The notes below the pieces were generated by a model that was not told the DNA's origin, did no database searches, and worked only from the letters and a program-made list of their open reading frames with translations. The translations under genes were made by a program, and so were the position numbers. From an uncultured Collinsella sp. (GTDB taxonomy: Bacteria; Actinomycetota; Coriobacteriia; Coriobacteriales; Coriobacteriaceae), in NCBI GenBank assembly GCA_902494035.1, contig CABURV010000033.1, forward strand, positions 1-20,884: a DNA stretch of 20,884 bases, in the 5' to 3' direction. Of this stretch, positions 1 through 7,836 are shown one piece after another (the first letter of the stretch is position 1; each line of letters begins with the position of its first letter).

Positions 1-487
1 CGGACAACCGCACAATCAGCACCGGCAGACGGCCAAGCAGCCCCAGCAATGCCGGCTCCACTAAACGGCAAATACACAACGCACCCAAGCCAAACGCGCA
101 GGCCCAGTACAGACAGATGCGTCCGTGCAAGTTAAACGGCAGGTGCGAGTAATCCCAAAAGCGAGCGCCCGTTGTTTTTTCCAACAGCACGCCTACGCTG
201 TACTCAATCACGCTGCATACGAGCGCTGCAGCGACAAACTGGCTCGAGGCATCCGGAATCCCGCGCAACAGCAGCCAGCAGGCAATGCCGCCCACACCAT
301 AGATAGGACAACACGGCCCCAGCAAAAAGCCACTGTTGGCAAATCGTCCGTGATTGAGCATGGCGCATACTGTCGACTCCCATGCCCAACCGCAAAACCC
401 GTAAAAGGCAAACGAGAGCACCAGTGCCGAGAGTGGGCAGGCGGCAAGCGTCGCGCCGCAAAACGCAGTATCAATCGCGGTCCCCAC
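1..487 (-). CDS. Putative ABC-transporter permease-like membrane protein (PF06541 type), 3' end missing
   Basis: This reading frame starts at a GTG at 487 and runs off the left edge, with 162 residues visible. It is largely hydrophobic, with several membrane segments. Recognisable motifs are GWAWES (residues 33-38), GFLLGPCCPIYGVGG (53-67) and, further on, EYSVGVLLE, WDYSHLPFNLHGRICLYW (about 95-128). This glycine/proline-rich signature, followed by an acidic-aromatic W-D-Y and N-x-x-GRI, is typical of the family named putative ABC-transporter type IV (PF06541). The transport role is only a database inference. The GTG was chosen because it lies three bases after the stop of the upstream HD gene and a GGAGAGGG stretch precedes it. 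The two genes are therefore almost certainly translationally coupled. No ATG start exists in this frame near the N-terminus. Substrate unknown. Confidence 0.72.
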   Translation of the reverse strand, partial: MGTAIDTAFCGATLAACPLSALVLSFAFYGFCGWAWESTVCAMLNHGRFANSGFLLGPCCPIYGVGGIACWLLLRGIPDASSQFVAAALVCSVIEYSVGVLLEKTTGARFWDYSHLPFNLHGRICLYWACAFGLGALCICRLVEPALLGLLGRLPVLIVRLS

Positions 488-490
488 CGT

Positions 491-1027
491 CTACCCTCTC
501 CTCTTTTCGCTCGATGCTTTACTCGCGCTATCGTCCGTCTCGTCCTTGCGCGGCAGGCGGCCGGCGACCGTCTCACGCAGAGCACACCATTTATCCGCTA
601 GGCACACAATCCATGCCTCACGACACGTCGGCGGCACCAGCACCAGCGGAAACATATGCCGCACGATAATATTCCGCTCGCGCGGCGTCAGCTCAAAATC
701 TTCTTCCGCACGCGCCAGGGCAAAAAACGGGTGGCGAAAGCCATGCAGCCGATGGCTTGGGTCGGAATCGTGCCAATCGTAGAGAAAGTAATCGTGCAAC
801 AGGGCCCCGCGCAGCAGCGAGGCACGGTCGACCGAAATGCCAGCACGGCCCAAGTGCTCGGCAAAGGACAGACTCGCGCGCGCTACCGAAGTCACATGTG
901 CATACACCGTCACATCGCCATGCTGGATAAACTCGCGCGTCAGGTCCAGACGGCCCGCCTGCGCCAGTTGACGGGCAGCATGGTCTACTTCGCACGCGAT
1001 TTTCTCGGCACGAACGGCATCGGACAT
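491..1027 (-). CDS. HD-domain protein (putative metal-dependent phosphohydrolase)
   Basis: The protein has 178 residues. An HD-superfamily metal site is visible: H44 in VYAHVTSVA, the H78-D79 pair in LLHDYFLYDWHD, further histidines H99 and H124, and D145 in CLADKW. The short overall length indicates a stand-alone HD domain without a fused nucleotidyltransferase. The start at 1027 was chosen over one 24 codons upstream because GGAAGGAGG lies six bases before this ATG and the HD fold needs nothing upstream. The C-terminal 20 residues are charged and low complexity. It is immediately followed by the PF06541-type membrane protein with a 3-bp gap, so the two form an operon. HD proteins hydrolyse phosphate esters of nucleotides or related compounds. 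The substrate here cannot be told. Confidence 0.82.
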   Translation of the reverse strand: MSDAVRAEKIACEVDHAARQLAQAGRLDLTREFIQHGDVTVYAHVTSVARASLSFAEHLGRAGISVDRASLLRGALLHDYFLYDWHDSDPSHRLHGFRHPFFALARAEEDFELTPRERNIIVRHMFPLVLVPPTCREAWIVCLADKWCALRETVAGRLPRKDETDDSASKASSEKRRG

Positions 1028-1255
1028 GCTGCCTCCTTCCAGCGGCTCACGGCGGCAAGCCACGGCCTGTGCACAATCGATAAAAACATCATGGAACACA
1101 TCAGTATGGCATCGGACAAAACGTTTTGCCCCACCAGTTGGCGAATTACCGCGCCGCCGTCACATATCAAACGCCAAAATGTGCGAGACTGTCTTGTGCA
1201 ATTGTGCCGGCCGAGGGAGCGCCGGCGCTCGATTCGCATGGAGTAACCCACAACG

Positions 1256-3037
1256 ATGCTGCTTACGCAAACGACAACGCCCGAGGACGTCAAGGCTCTC
1301 GACCGCGCCGAGCTTCCGCTGCTCTGCGGCGAGATCCGCCAGGCAATCCTCGAAAGCTCCGCCGCCGTCGGCGGGCACGTTGCCCCCAACCTGGGCGTCG
1401 TTGAGCTTACGGTTGCGCTCCATCGCGTGTTTAACTCCCCTATCGACAAGATTGTCTTTGACGTTTCGCACCAGACCTACGCCCACAAGGCGCTGACTGG
1501 GCGCGCGTACACTTATATCGATCCGGAGCGTTATGGTGAGGCTTCTGGCTTTGCCAATCCCGACGAGTCCGAGCACGACCTGTTCGCCATGGGCCATACC
1601 TCCACGTCAGTGAGCCTGGGCTGCGGCCTGGCGCACGCTCGTGACCTGACGGGCGATGCGTACAACGTCATCACCATCATTGGCGACGGCTCGCTTTCGG
1701 GCGGCCTGGCGTTTGAGGGCTTTAACAATGCCGCCGAGCTCGACAGCAACCTGATCATCATCGTCAACGATAACGACCAGTCCATCGCCGAAAACCACGG
1801 TGGCCTCTATCGCAATCTGGCCGAGCTGCGCGCCAGCAACGGCACCTGTGAGCGCAACGTTTTCCGCGCGCTGGGCCTCGACTATCGCTATCTGGACGCC
1901 GGCAACGACGTGTTGGCCCTGGTCGACGCGCTGCAGGAACTGCGCAATATCGATCATCCCATCGTGCTGCACGTCTCCACCGCCAAGGGCAAGGGCTTTG
2001 AGCCGGCCCAGAGCGACCCCGAACGCTGGCACCACGTGGGTCCGTTTGACATGGCGACCGGGCGCAAGCTTTGCCCGGGCCATCCGAGCGAGCCCGCGCC
2101 GCGCACCTATGCTGACATTACGGGCGAGGCGCTCAGCGCCGCCATCGAGCGCGATCCACAGGTCGTTGGCATCACGGCCGCCACGCCCTACATTATGGGC
2201 TTTACACCCGAGCTTCGCGCTGCCGCCGGCAAACAGTTCGTCGATGTGGGCATTGCCGAGGAGCACGCCGTGACCTTTGCCACCGCGCTTGCGCGCTCGG
2301 GCGCCAAGCCAGTCTTTGGTGTGTACGGCACGTTTTTGCAGCGCGCCTACGACGAGCTGTGGCACGACCTGTGCCTCAACGACGCCCCCGCAACCATTTT
2401 GGTGTTTGGTGCGTCAATCTTTGGCACCACGTCCGAGACGCACCTTTCGTTCTTTGATATTTCCATGCTGGGCGGACTTCCCAACATGCGCTACCTTGCA
2501 CCTGCCTGCATGGAGGAATATCTGTCCATGCTGAGCTGGTCGCTCGACCACCGCGAGCATCCCGTGGCGATTCGTGTACCTGGTATTGGCCTGGTGAGCC
2601 GTCCCGACCTTGCGCCCGCCGAAGACACCGACTACAGCGCCGTTCGCTACAACGTGGTGCGCCGGGGTCGCGACGTTGCCGTGCTCGCACTTGGCGATTT
2701 CTTTGAGTTGGGCGAGCGCGTGACAAACCGCTTGGCTGCCGAGTACGGCATCGGGGCCACGCTCGTCAACCCACGCTATGCAACCGAGCTTGACCGTGAG
2801 TTCCTCGACAGCCTTGCCGCCGAGCATCGCGTTGTCGTCACCCTCGAGGACGGCATCTTGGACGGCGGCTGGGGCGAGCGCGTGGCATGTTATCTGGCAT
2901 GCACGCCGTTGCGCACGCGCACCTTCGGCATCGCCAAGGGCTTCCCCGACCGCTACGACCCCAACGAACTGCTCGCACAGAACGGCATGACGGTCGAGGA
3001 TATGGCCGCCGAAGCCGCAAGGCTACTGAACGAGTAA
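1256..3037 (+). CDS. DXP synthase-like thiamine-diphosphate enzyme (divergent Dxs paralogue)
   Basis: The 593 residues follow the Dxs domain order: ThDP-binding N-domain, central pyrimidine-binding domain, C-terminal transketolase domain. Cofactor residues are kept: GGH (39-41), SHQTY with H72, GHTSTS with H114, GDGSLSGG...NN (143-158) with N171-D-N, and E335 in DVGIAEEHAVTF. A gapless match to E. coli Dxs across the second domain places Y357, R363 and H396 at E. coli Y392, R398 and H431. However, E. coli R420, D427 and R478, which contact the glyceraldehyde-3-phosphate, fall on G385, T392 and G443. True Dxs is also somewhat longer (about 620-640 aa). The enzyme is therefore very likely a ThDP carboligase or transketolase, but making DXP from pyruvate and GAP is doubtful. 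GGAGTAA precedes the ATG, and a terminator follows at 3040. Confidence 0.85.
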   Translation: MLLTQTTTPEDVKALDRAELPLLCGEIRQAILESSAAVGGHVAPNLGVVELTVALHRVFNSPIDKIVFDVSHQTYAHKALTGRAYTYIDPERYGEASGFANPDESEHDLFAMGHTSTSVSLGCGLAHARDLTGDAYNVITIIGDGSLSGGLAFEGFNNAAELDSNLIIIVNDNDQSIAENHGGLYRNLAELRASNGTCERNVFRALGLDYRYLDAGNDVLALVDALQELRNIDHPIVLHVSTAKGKGFEPAQSDPERWHHVGPFDMATGRKLCPGHPSEPAPRTYADITGEALSAAIERDPQVVGITAATPYIMGFTPELRAAAGKQFVDVGIAEEHAVTFATALARSGAKPVFGVYGTFLQRAYDELWHDLCLNDAPATILVFGASIFGTTSETHLSFFDISMLGGLPNMRYLAPACMEEYLSMLSWSLDHREHPVAIRVPGIGLVSRPDLAPAEDTDYSAVRYNVVRRGRDVAVLALGDFFELGERVTNRLAAEYGIGATLVNPRYATELDREFLDSLAAEHRVVVTLEDGILDGGWGERVACYLACTPLRTRTFGIAKGFPDRYDPNELLAQNGMTVEDMAAEAARLLNE

Positions 3038-3039
3038 GA

Positions 3040-3081
3040 AAACCTCCGCAAGGGAAGCACCCCCGCGGAGGTTTTTATTTT
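3040..3081 (+). terminator. Rho-independent terminator after the Dxs-like gene
   Basis: An AACCTCCGC arm and a GCGGAGGTT arm enclose a short loop and are followed by TTTTATTTT. It begins just after the TAA of the Dxs-like gene, so that gene is probably monocistronic. Confidence 0.9.
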
Positions 3082-3097
3082 CGCGGCGCGATTATCT

Positions 3098-3233
3098 CGA
3101 TTCGTAACATCTAGGGCTCGACTTCCCGTCTAACTGTTACAGATCTAGACAAGACGTCTTAGTTCCTGACCTTTGTCTCAATCTGTAACAGATAGAGACC
3201 TTTTGTCCGTCCAGATGTTACAGATTGAGATAA
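3098..3233. repeat. Two tandem ~80-bp palindromic repeats around TGTAACA
   Basis: Four related motifs alternate in orientation, with cores at 3104 (GTAACA), 3135 (TGTTAC), 3184 (TGTAACA) and 3216 (TGTTACA). The second pair forms a perfect 15-bp inverted repeat (TCTCAATCTGTAACA at 3176-3190 with its complement at 3216-3230). The first pair is a degenerate copy of the same design. The period between pairs is about 80 bp. There is no coding potential. This resembles paired REP or BIME-type elements. The rest of the 377-bp gap between the genes holds another repeat and the promoter of the transport operon. Confidence 0.7.
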
Positions 3234-3261
3234 AGCAGCGAGACATGCCGCTGCATCGGTC

Positions 3262-3300
3262 AGAACCACCACAAAGGTGCCTGTCCCTTTTTGGTAGGTA
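3262..3300. repeat. CCTGTCCCTTTTTGG repeat, copy 1 (degenerate hairpin)
   Basis: This copy contains GCCTGTCCCTTTTTGGTAGGTAG. It shares the central CCTGTCCCTTTTTGG(C/T)AGGT with two better-preserved copies at 13227 and 14709. Its left arm is altered to ACCACCA, so the hairpin is only partial. Confidence 0.65.
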
Positions 3301-3341
3301 GAATTACCCATAAGGTAAGTATGTTTCTGAGTTATTTCGTG

Positions 3342-3371
3342 TTGACCCGTCTGAGCGCTATAGGGTATAAC
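3342..3371 (+). promoter_or_regulatory. Candidate sigma70-type promoter of the amino-acid transport operon
   Basis: TTGACC (3342-3347) and TATAAC (3366-3371) are separated by 18 bp. The -10 box ends 43 bp before the start codon of the binding protein. Both boxes differ little from consensus. This is inferred from sequence only. Confidence 0.55.
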
Positions 3372-3414
3372 TCTACTCAACCGCTAGGGATTTTATTGAG
3401 AAAGGTGTTCTACC

Positions 3415-4407
3415 ATGAGCAAGAACCTCTCCCAGCAGGTCGTTCTCGACCGCCGCGGCTTCGTTGCCGCCACCTTCGCAACCGTCGCCGGCCTTGGTCT
3501 TGCCGGCTGCTCCGACACCAGCGCCGAGGCCGACAAGGGCTCCGCCGCCTCTTCCAAGAGCTCTGATGACACCAAGGCTTCCACCACGCTCGACGCCAAG
3601 GCATTCGACAAGCTCGTCGACAACGGCCCCAAGGCCGACGACGACGCCATCGCCGCCAGCACCTGGGCCACGGCCGTCAAGAATGCCGGCGTCTTTAAGA
3701 TCGGCAGCGTCCAGACCTCCACGCTCTTCTCCCTCCTCAACGAGAAGGACGGCAAGACCCGCGGCTTCGATGCCGGCATCGCACAGCTCCTGTCCAACTA
3801 CATCCTGGGCGAGAACAAGGTCGAAATCACGCAGGTGACCTCCGACACGCGCGAGTCCGTACTGCAGAATGGCCAGGTCGACGCCGTCTTTGCCACCTAC
3901 ACCATCACCGATGAGCGCAAGAAGCTCGTCTCTTTCGCCGGCCCCTACTACTACACCCAGCAGGCCATCCTGGTGCTCGCCGACAACGACGACATCAAGA
4001 GCGTCGACGACCTGGCAGACAAGAACGTCGCCGTCCAGTCCGGCTCCAACGGCCCCGCTATCCTGGAGGAGTTTGCCCCCAAGGCCAGCCAGCAGGAGTT
4101 CAAGACCGACGAGGAGGCCCGCCAGGCACTCCAGCAGGGCCGCGTTGACGCCTACGTCATCGATAACAACATGCAGCAGAGCTCCCTGGTCCGCGAGCCC
4201 GGTAAGTACAAGATCGCCGGCAAGCCCTTCGGCAACAAGGAGCCCTACGGCATCGGTCTGCCGCCTGATTCCGACGGCGTCGCCTTTGTCAACGACTTCC
4301 TTAAGAAGATTGAGGACGACGGCACCTGGACCAAGCTGTGGCAGATCTGCATCGGCGATCGTACGGGCGACACCAATGTTCCCGAGCTGCCCGAGGTCGG
4401 CGCCTAG
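3415..4407 (+). CDS. Amino-acid ABC transporter substrate-binding lipoprotein (glutamate/glutamine type)
   Basis: The 330-residue extracytoplasmic solute receptor belongs to family 3 (SBP_bac_3). The N-terminus carries a twin arginine (R13-R14 in DRRGFV), a hydrophobic stretch and a lipobox LAGC with the lipidated Cys at 32, so it is probably exported by Tat and lipid-anchored. A Ser/Ala/Asp-rich linker (about 33-60) follows. The binding domain contains TRGFDAGIAQLL, the motif VDAVFATYTITDERKK, then FAGPYYYTQQAILV, as in GluB-like polar amino-acid receptors. The acidic and small-residue ligand loop fits a polar amino acid, but the exact ligand is not readable. AGAAAGG precedes the ATG. It is the first gene of the importer operon and is separated from the permeases by a hairpin, which probably lets more receptor than permease be made. 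Confidence 0.9.
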   Translation: MSKNLSQQVVLDRRGFVAATFATVAGLGLAGCSDTSAEADKGSAASSKSSDDTKASTTLDAKAFDKLVDNGPKADDDAIAASTWATAVKNAGVFKIGSVQTSTLFSLLNEKDGKTRGFDAGIAQLLSNYILGENKVEITQVTSDTRESVLQNGQVDAVFATYTITDERKKLVSFAGPYYYTQQAILVLADNDDIKSVDDLADKNVAVQSGSNGPAILEEFAPKASQQEFKTDEEARQALQQGRVDAYVIDNNMQQSSLVREPGKYKIAGKPFGNKEPYGIGLPPDSDGVAFVNDFLKKIEDDGTWTKLWQICIGDRTGDTNVPELPEVGA

Positions 4408-4495
4408 GCAGCGAGCCTGGTAACGGCCGCAATGAAACCATATGGAAACGCACGATGCGCTTTATTGCGATAAACTGTTTCCTTACTGAGTTGTC

Positions 4496-4524
4496 GGGGC
4501 TTCCGTACACACGGGAGCCCCTTT
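4496..4524 (+). terminator. Intercistronic hairpin (attenuator) between receptor and permease genes
   Basis: GGGGCTTCCGT pairs with ACGGGAGCCCC (one U-G wobble) over a 4-nt loop, followed by TTTCCTT. It lies in the 138-bp gap between the binding-protein and permease genes. The T-run is weak, which suits partial termination and a receptor-rich expression ratio. Confidence 0.65.
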
Positions 4525-4545
4525 CCTTATCGGCGGGAGGTCCGC

Positions 4546-5205
4546 ATGAGTCTCTCCGAACTCTGGTCGCTCTATGGCCAGAACTATATCGACGCGCTGC
4601 TAGCAACCTGGGGCATGACGCTTGAGTCATTTGCCATCGCCATGATGCTGGCCGTTGCCGTCACCGTGATGCGCGTGTCGCCGCTCAAGCCGCTGCGCGT
4701 CTTTGGCGACCTGTATGTCCAGGTGTTCCGTAACATCCCCGGCATCGCACTGCTTATCATCGTCGTCTACGCGCTACCGCCGCTCAAGGTCGTCCTGCCC
4801 TATCGCACCTGCGTTATCGTCGCCACGGTCCTTTTGGGCTCGGCCTTTGGCTCCGAAAACTTTATGAGCGGTATCAACACCGTCGGCGTCGGCCAGGTGG
4901 AAGCCGCCCGCTCGCTGGGCATGAGCTTTAGTCGTATCCTCGCCAAGATCGTGATTCCGCAGGCACTGCGTTCGAGCGTGCTGCCCATGACCAACCTCTT
5001 TATCGCCGTCATGCTCACCACCGCGCTCGGCAGCCAGGTGCCGCTTAAACCGCAGGAGCTCACCGGCGTGGTGAGCTACATCAACACGCGCTCGCTCGGC
5101 GGCGTCGCCGCGTTCTTTATCTCGGCGCTCGGCTACCTGGGCACGGCCTTTGTGGTGAGCCACATTGGCAACTACATCGATAAGAAGGTGAGGATCCTCC
5201 GATGA
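4546..5205 (+). CDS. Amino-acid ABC transporter permease (HisM/GluC type)
   Basis: The protein has 219 residues and about five membrane segments. The family motif FRNIPGIALL (61-70) replaces the usual FRGTPLLVQL. The EAA loop that docks on the ATPase is EAARSLGMSFSRILAKIVIPQALR (about 119-142). Its size is normal for this class. GGGAGG lies six bases upstream of the ATG. Its stop overlaps the next permease start by 4 bp (ATGA), so the two are translationally coupled and probably form a heterodimeric channel. Confidence 0.92.
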   Translation: MSLSELWSLYGQNYIDALLATWGMTLESFAIAMMLAVAVTVMRVSPLKPLRVFGDLYVQVFRNIPGIALLIIVVYALPPLKVVLPYRTCVIVATVLLGSAFGSENFMSGINTVGVGQVEAARSLGMSFSRILAKIVIPQALRSSVLPMTNLFIAVMLTTALGSQVPLKPQELTGVVSYINTRSLGGVAAFFISALGYLGTAFVVSHIGNYIDKKVRILR

Positions 5206-6035
5206 GCAAGCACTCCACCTCCGCGCTCACCATGCGCGATGCGCTCTACGAGGCTCCCGGCCCCAAGATGCGCGCCAAGATTCGCATCGGCACCGCTATC
5301 TCGCTCGTCGCCGTCGCCGCGCTCGCCGTCCTGGTACTGCAGCGCTTTTATGTGACCGGTCAGCTTTCGGTCCACTATTGGTATTTCTTTACACACCTCA
5401 CCACCTGGAAGTTCCTGCTTGCCGGCTTTGAGGGCACCGTTAAAGTCGCACTCACCGCTGGCGCCATCGCACTGGTGCTGGGCTTAGCCCTTATGCTCGG
5501 CCGCACCAGCGACATTAAACCGCTCCAGTTGGTCTGCCGCCTGCTCACCGATTTCTTCCGCGGCGTACCGAGCCTGCTGTTCATTTACTTCTTCTTTTTG
5601 GTGCTGCCCCAGTACAAGATCGCGCTGCCGTCGTTTTGGATGCTCACGCTTCCCGTCGCGCTCGCTGCCGCCGGCGTACTCGCCGAGATCTTCCGCGCCG
5701 GCGTCAACGCCGTGCCGCGCGGCCAAGTCGAGGCAGCCCAGGCACTCGGCCTCTCCAAAGCTAAAATCACCTTTAAAATCGTGTTGCCGCAGGCTATTCG
5801 GTTTATCATTCCGTCGTTGATTTCGCAGCTTGTGGTCGTAGTCAAAGACACCACCGTCGCCTATGTGGTGAGCTACCCCGACCTCATGCAAAATGCCCGC
5901 GTGCTCATTACCAACTACGACGCCCTCGTGTCGGTCTACCTGGTAATCGCGGTCATCTACATCCTCGTCAACGTCGCGATCAACAAGGCCGCCGTCTACG
6001 TTTCGCAGCGCACTGGCGCGACCATCATCCGCTAA
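5202..6035 (+). CDS. Amino-acid ABC transporter permease (second subunit, GluD type)
   Basis: The 277 residues include a cytoplasmic N-terminal extension of about 27 residues, a first membrane helix near 28-46, and then the permease core. Visible motifs are DFFRGVPSLL (117-126) and the EAA loop EAAQALGLSKAKITFKIVLPQAIR (177-200). The motif VVVKDTTVAYVVSYPDL, typical of glutamate-type permeases, follows. The start overlaps the preceding stop by 4 bp. It pairs with the upstream permease and the downstream ATPase. The extra N-terminal helix explains why it is longer than its partner, as in the GluC/GluD pair of other actinobacteria. Confidence 0.92.
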   Translation: MSKHSTSALTMRDALYEAPGPKMRAKIRIGTAISLVAVAALAVLVLQRFYVTGQLSVHYWYFFTHLTTWKFLLAGFEGTVKVALTAGAIALVLGLALMLGRTSDIKPLQLVCRLLTDFFRGVPSLLFIYFFFLVLPQYKIALPSFWMLTLPVALAAAGVLAEIFRAGVNAVPRGQVEAAQALGLSKAKITFKIVLPQAIRFIIPSLISQLVVVVKDTTVAYVVSYPDLMQNARVLITNYDALVSVYLVIAVIYILVNVAINKAAVYVSQRTGATIIR

Positions 6036-6071
6036 GTACCCACGTTCTCAAAGCATAAGGAGCCGAGCACC

Positions 6072-6836
6072 ATGGCACAGAGCACCTCTTCCACCGGCAA
6101 TCAGCCGTTAATCGAGCTCAAGCACGTCGATAAGCACTATGGCGATCTACACGTCCTCAACGACATCAATCTCTCGGTCGACCGCGGCGAGGTCGTCGTT
6201 GTGATCGGCCCCTCGGGCTCGGGCAAGTCGACCATGTGCCGCACCATCAACCGCCTGGAGACCATCGACTCGGGCGAGATCCTCATCGAGGGCGAGCCCC
6301 TGCCGCAGGAAGGCAAGGATCTTGCCCGCATGCGCGCCGAGCTGGGCATGGTGTTTCAGCAGTTCAACCTGTTCGCACATATGACGGTGCTGCAGAACGT
6401 CATGCTGGGACCGGTCGACGTGCTGGGCGTCTCCAAGGACGAGGCCCGCGAGCGCGCCATGGACCTGCTGAGCCGCGTGGGCGTGGCCGAGCAGGCCGAT
6501 AAGGTACCCGCACAGCTTTCGGGCGGCCAGCAACAGCGCGTAGCCATCGCCCGCTCGCTTGCCATGCAGCCCAAGGCCATGCTCTTTGACGAGCCCACAA
6601 GCGCGCTGGATCCCGAGATGATCAACGAGGTGCTCGAGGTCATGGTCCGTCTGGCCCAGCAGGGCATGACGATGATCGTCGTCACGCACGAGATGAACTT
6701 CGCCCGCCGCGTGGCCGACCGCGTCGTGTTTATGGCCGACGGCCAGATCGTGGAAACCGGCACACCCGACGAGTTCTTCGACCACCCCCAGACCAAGCGC
6801 GCCCAGGACTTCCTCAACTCCATTAAGGGCCACTAA
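6072..6836 (+). CDS. Amino-acid ABC transporter ATP-binding protein (GlnQ/GluA type)
   Basis: The 254-residue ATPase has all motifs intact: Walker A GPSGSGKST (46-54), Q-loop Q96 in FQQFNLF, signature LSGGQQQR (149-156), Walker B MLFDEPTSALDPE with D173-E174, and H-loop H206 in VVTHEMNFA. The sequence around LFAHMTVLQNVMLGP is typical of polar amino-acid importers. AAGGAG precedes the ATG by 8-9 bases. It sits 36 bp after the second permease in the same operon and powers that importer at the inner face of the membrane. Confidence 0.95.
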   Translation: MAQSTSSTGNQPLIELKHVDKHYGDLHVLNDINLSVDRGEVVVVIGPSGSGKSTMCRTINRLETIDSGEILIEGEPLPQEGKDLARMRAELGMVFQQFNLFAHMTVLQNVMLGPVDVLGVSKDEARERAMDLLSRVGVAEQADKVPAQLSGGQQQRVAIARSLAMQPKAMLFDEPTSALDPEMINEVLEVMVRLAQQGMTMIVVTHEMNFARRVADRVVFMADGQIVETGTPDEFFDHPQTKRAQDFLNSIKGH

Positions 6837-6847
6837 GCAGCCATCCC

Positions 6848-6879
6848 GTGGAACAAATTCATCGGAAGTGTTGTCCCAC
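6848..6879 (+). other. Small inverted repeat between ATPase and hydrolase genes
   Basis: GTGGAACAA and TTGTCCCAC form a 9-bp imperfect stem over a 14-nt loop with no T-run. It could be a processing or pausing site within the operon. The evidence is weak. Confidence 0.3.
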
Positions 6880-6923
6880 GCCTCTCATGCGCCCTGTCAC
6901 CTTCAGATTCGAAAGCAACACCT

Positions 6924-7733
6924 ATGATCGGAACTCGTACTTCCTCGTCCTATACCCCGCACGTCGACGTTGCCCCCGCCGACCGTCCACTCATCCTGGT
7001 GGCGCCGCGTTGGGAAGGGGCAAAGCCGTTTTTGAGCGAGATGCTCTCCCCCAACGAGGAAATCGCAAGTGTCTTTGTCGATGCCATCCTTGCCGCCGGT
7101 GGCCTGCCGCTGCAGATGTCCATCACCGAGGACATTGAGGTTATCCGTCATTACGTCGATATCGCCGACGGTATCGCCATCCCCGGCGGCCCAGACGTCA
7201 ACCCCAAGCGCTGGGGCGATGATCGACCCTACGACCCCACCCTCTGCTGCGAGATCCGCGATAGCTTTGAGTTTAAGCTGGTCGGCGAGGTGCTCCACGC
7301 CAAAAAGCCACTCTTTACCACCTGTCGCGGCACGCAGCTGCTCAACGTCGCCACCGGCGGCACCCTGTGCATGGACGTGCCGAGCCTGGGTGCGCGCGAG
7401 GGCCGCACGCAGTGGCGCCACACCCACGTGCTCAACGACCCCGTGCACCCTGTCGAGGTCATGCCGGGCTCGCTGCTGGAGCGCGCGCTTGGCGGGCACA
7501 GGCTGATCCAGACCAACTCCGCACACCACTGCTGCGTCGATCGTCTGGGTAAGCATACGCGCCTGGTCGCCCAGGCGACCGATGGCGTTCCCGAGTGCAT
7601 CGAGGTCGAGGGCCAGCCGTTCTGCCTGGGTGTGCAATGGCATCCCGAGTACACCTGGCAGACGCTCGAGACCGACTTTAACCTGTGGAAGTCGTTTGTC
7701 GAGGCAGCGGCCAAGGTAAAGCAGGCCCGCTAG
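6924..7733 (+). CDS. Gamma-glutamyl-gamma-aminobutyrate hydrolase family protein (peptidase C26)
   Basis: The 269 residues have the class I glutamine amidotransferase-like fold. IPGGPDVNPKRWGDD (86-100) is the usual oxyanion-side motif of this family. The nucleophile is C134 in TTCRGTQLLNVATGGTL, and the catalytic His-Glu pair is H240 and E242 in GVQWHPE. Relatives cleave gamma-glutamyl amide bonds, such as gamma-glutamyl-GABA in the PuuD branch. The upstream genes encode a glutamate/glutamine-type importer with an 87-bp gap, so it probably releases glutamate from imported conjugates. That link is inference. No strong ribosome site precedes the ATG, and no better start is available. A strong hairpin terminator follows. 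Confidence 0.88.
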   Translation: MIGTRTSSSYTPHVDVAPADRPLILVAPRWEGAKPFLSEMLSPNEEIASVFVDAILAAGGLPLQMSITEDIEVIRHYVDIADGIAIPGGPDVNPKRWGDDRPYDPTLCCEIRDSFEFKLVGEVLHAKKPLFTTCRGTQLLNVATGGTLCMDVPSLGAREGRTQWRHTHVLNDPVHPVEVMPGSLLERALGGHRLIQTNSAHHCCVDRLGKHTRLVAQATDGVPECIEVEGQPFCLGVQWHPEYTWQTLETDFNLWKSFVEAAAKVKQAR

Positions 7734-7754
7734 CTGGCGGACCACACAACAGAC

Positions 7755-7797
7755 AAGGGCGCCCCGCCAGCCACATGGTCCGACGGGGCGCCCTTTT
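7755..7797. terminator. Bidirectional terminator between convergent genes
   Basis: AAGGGCGCCCCG and CGGGGCGCCCTTTT form a stem with a T-run on the plus side and an A-start that becomes a short T-run on the minus side. It lies between the C26 hydrolase (plus) and the Hpt gene (minus), and probably ends both transcripts. Confidence 0.85.
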
Positions 7798-7836
7798 ACC
7801 TATACGCGGCAGGTACACATCAAAGCTCGTCAGCTC

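Noticed and set aside
1207..1226. GCCGGC hairpin upstream of the Dxs-like gene as a riboswitch
   Set aside because: It is a short self-complementary GC-rich motif expected by chance at this GC content. No thiamine-pyrophosphate (THI-box) consensus is seen before this ThDP enzyme.
1607..2365. Long minus-strand ORF opposite the Dxs-like gene
   Set aside because: It is a shadow of a well-conserved plus-strand gene, its product has no recognisable motif, and high GC makes such frames common.
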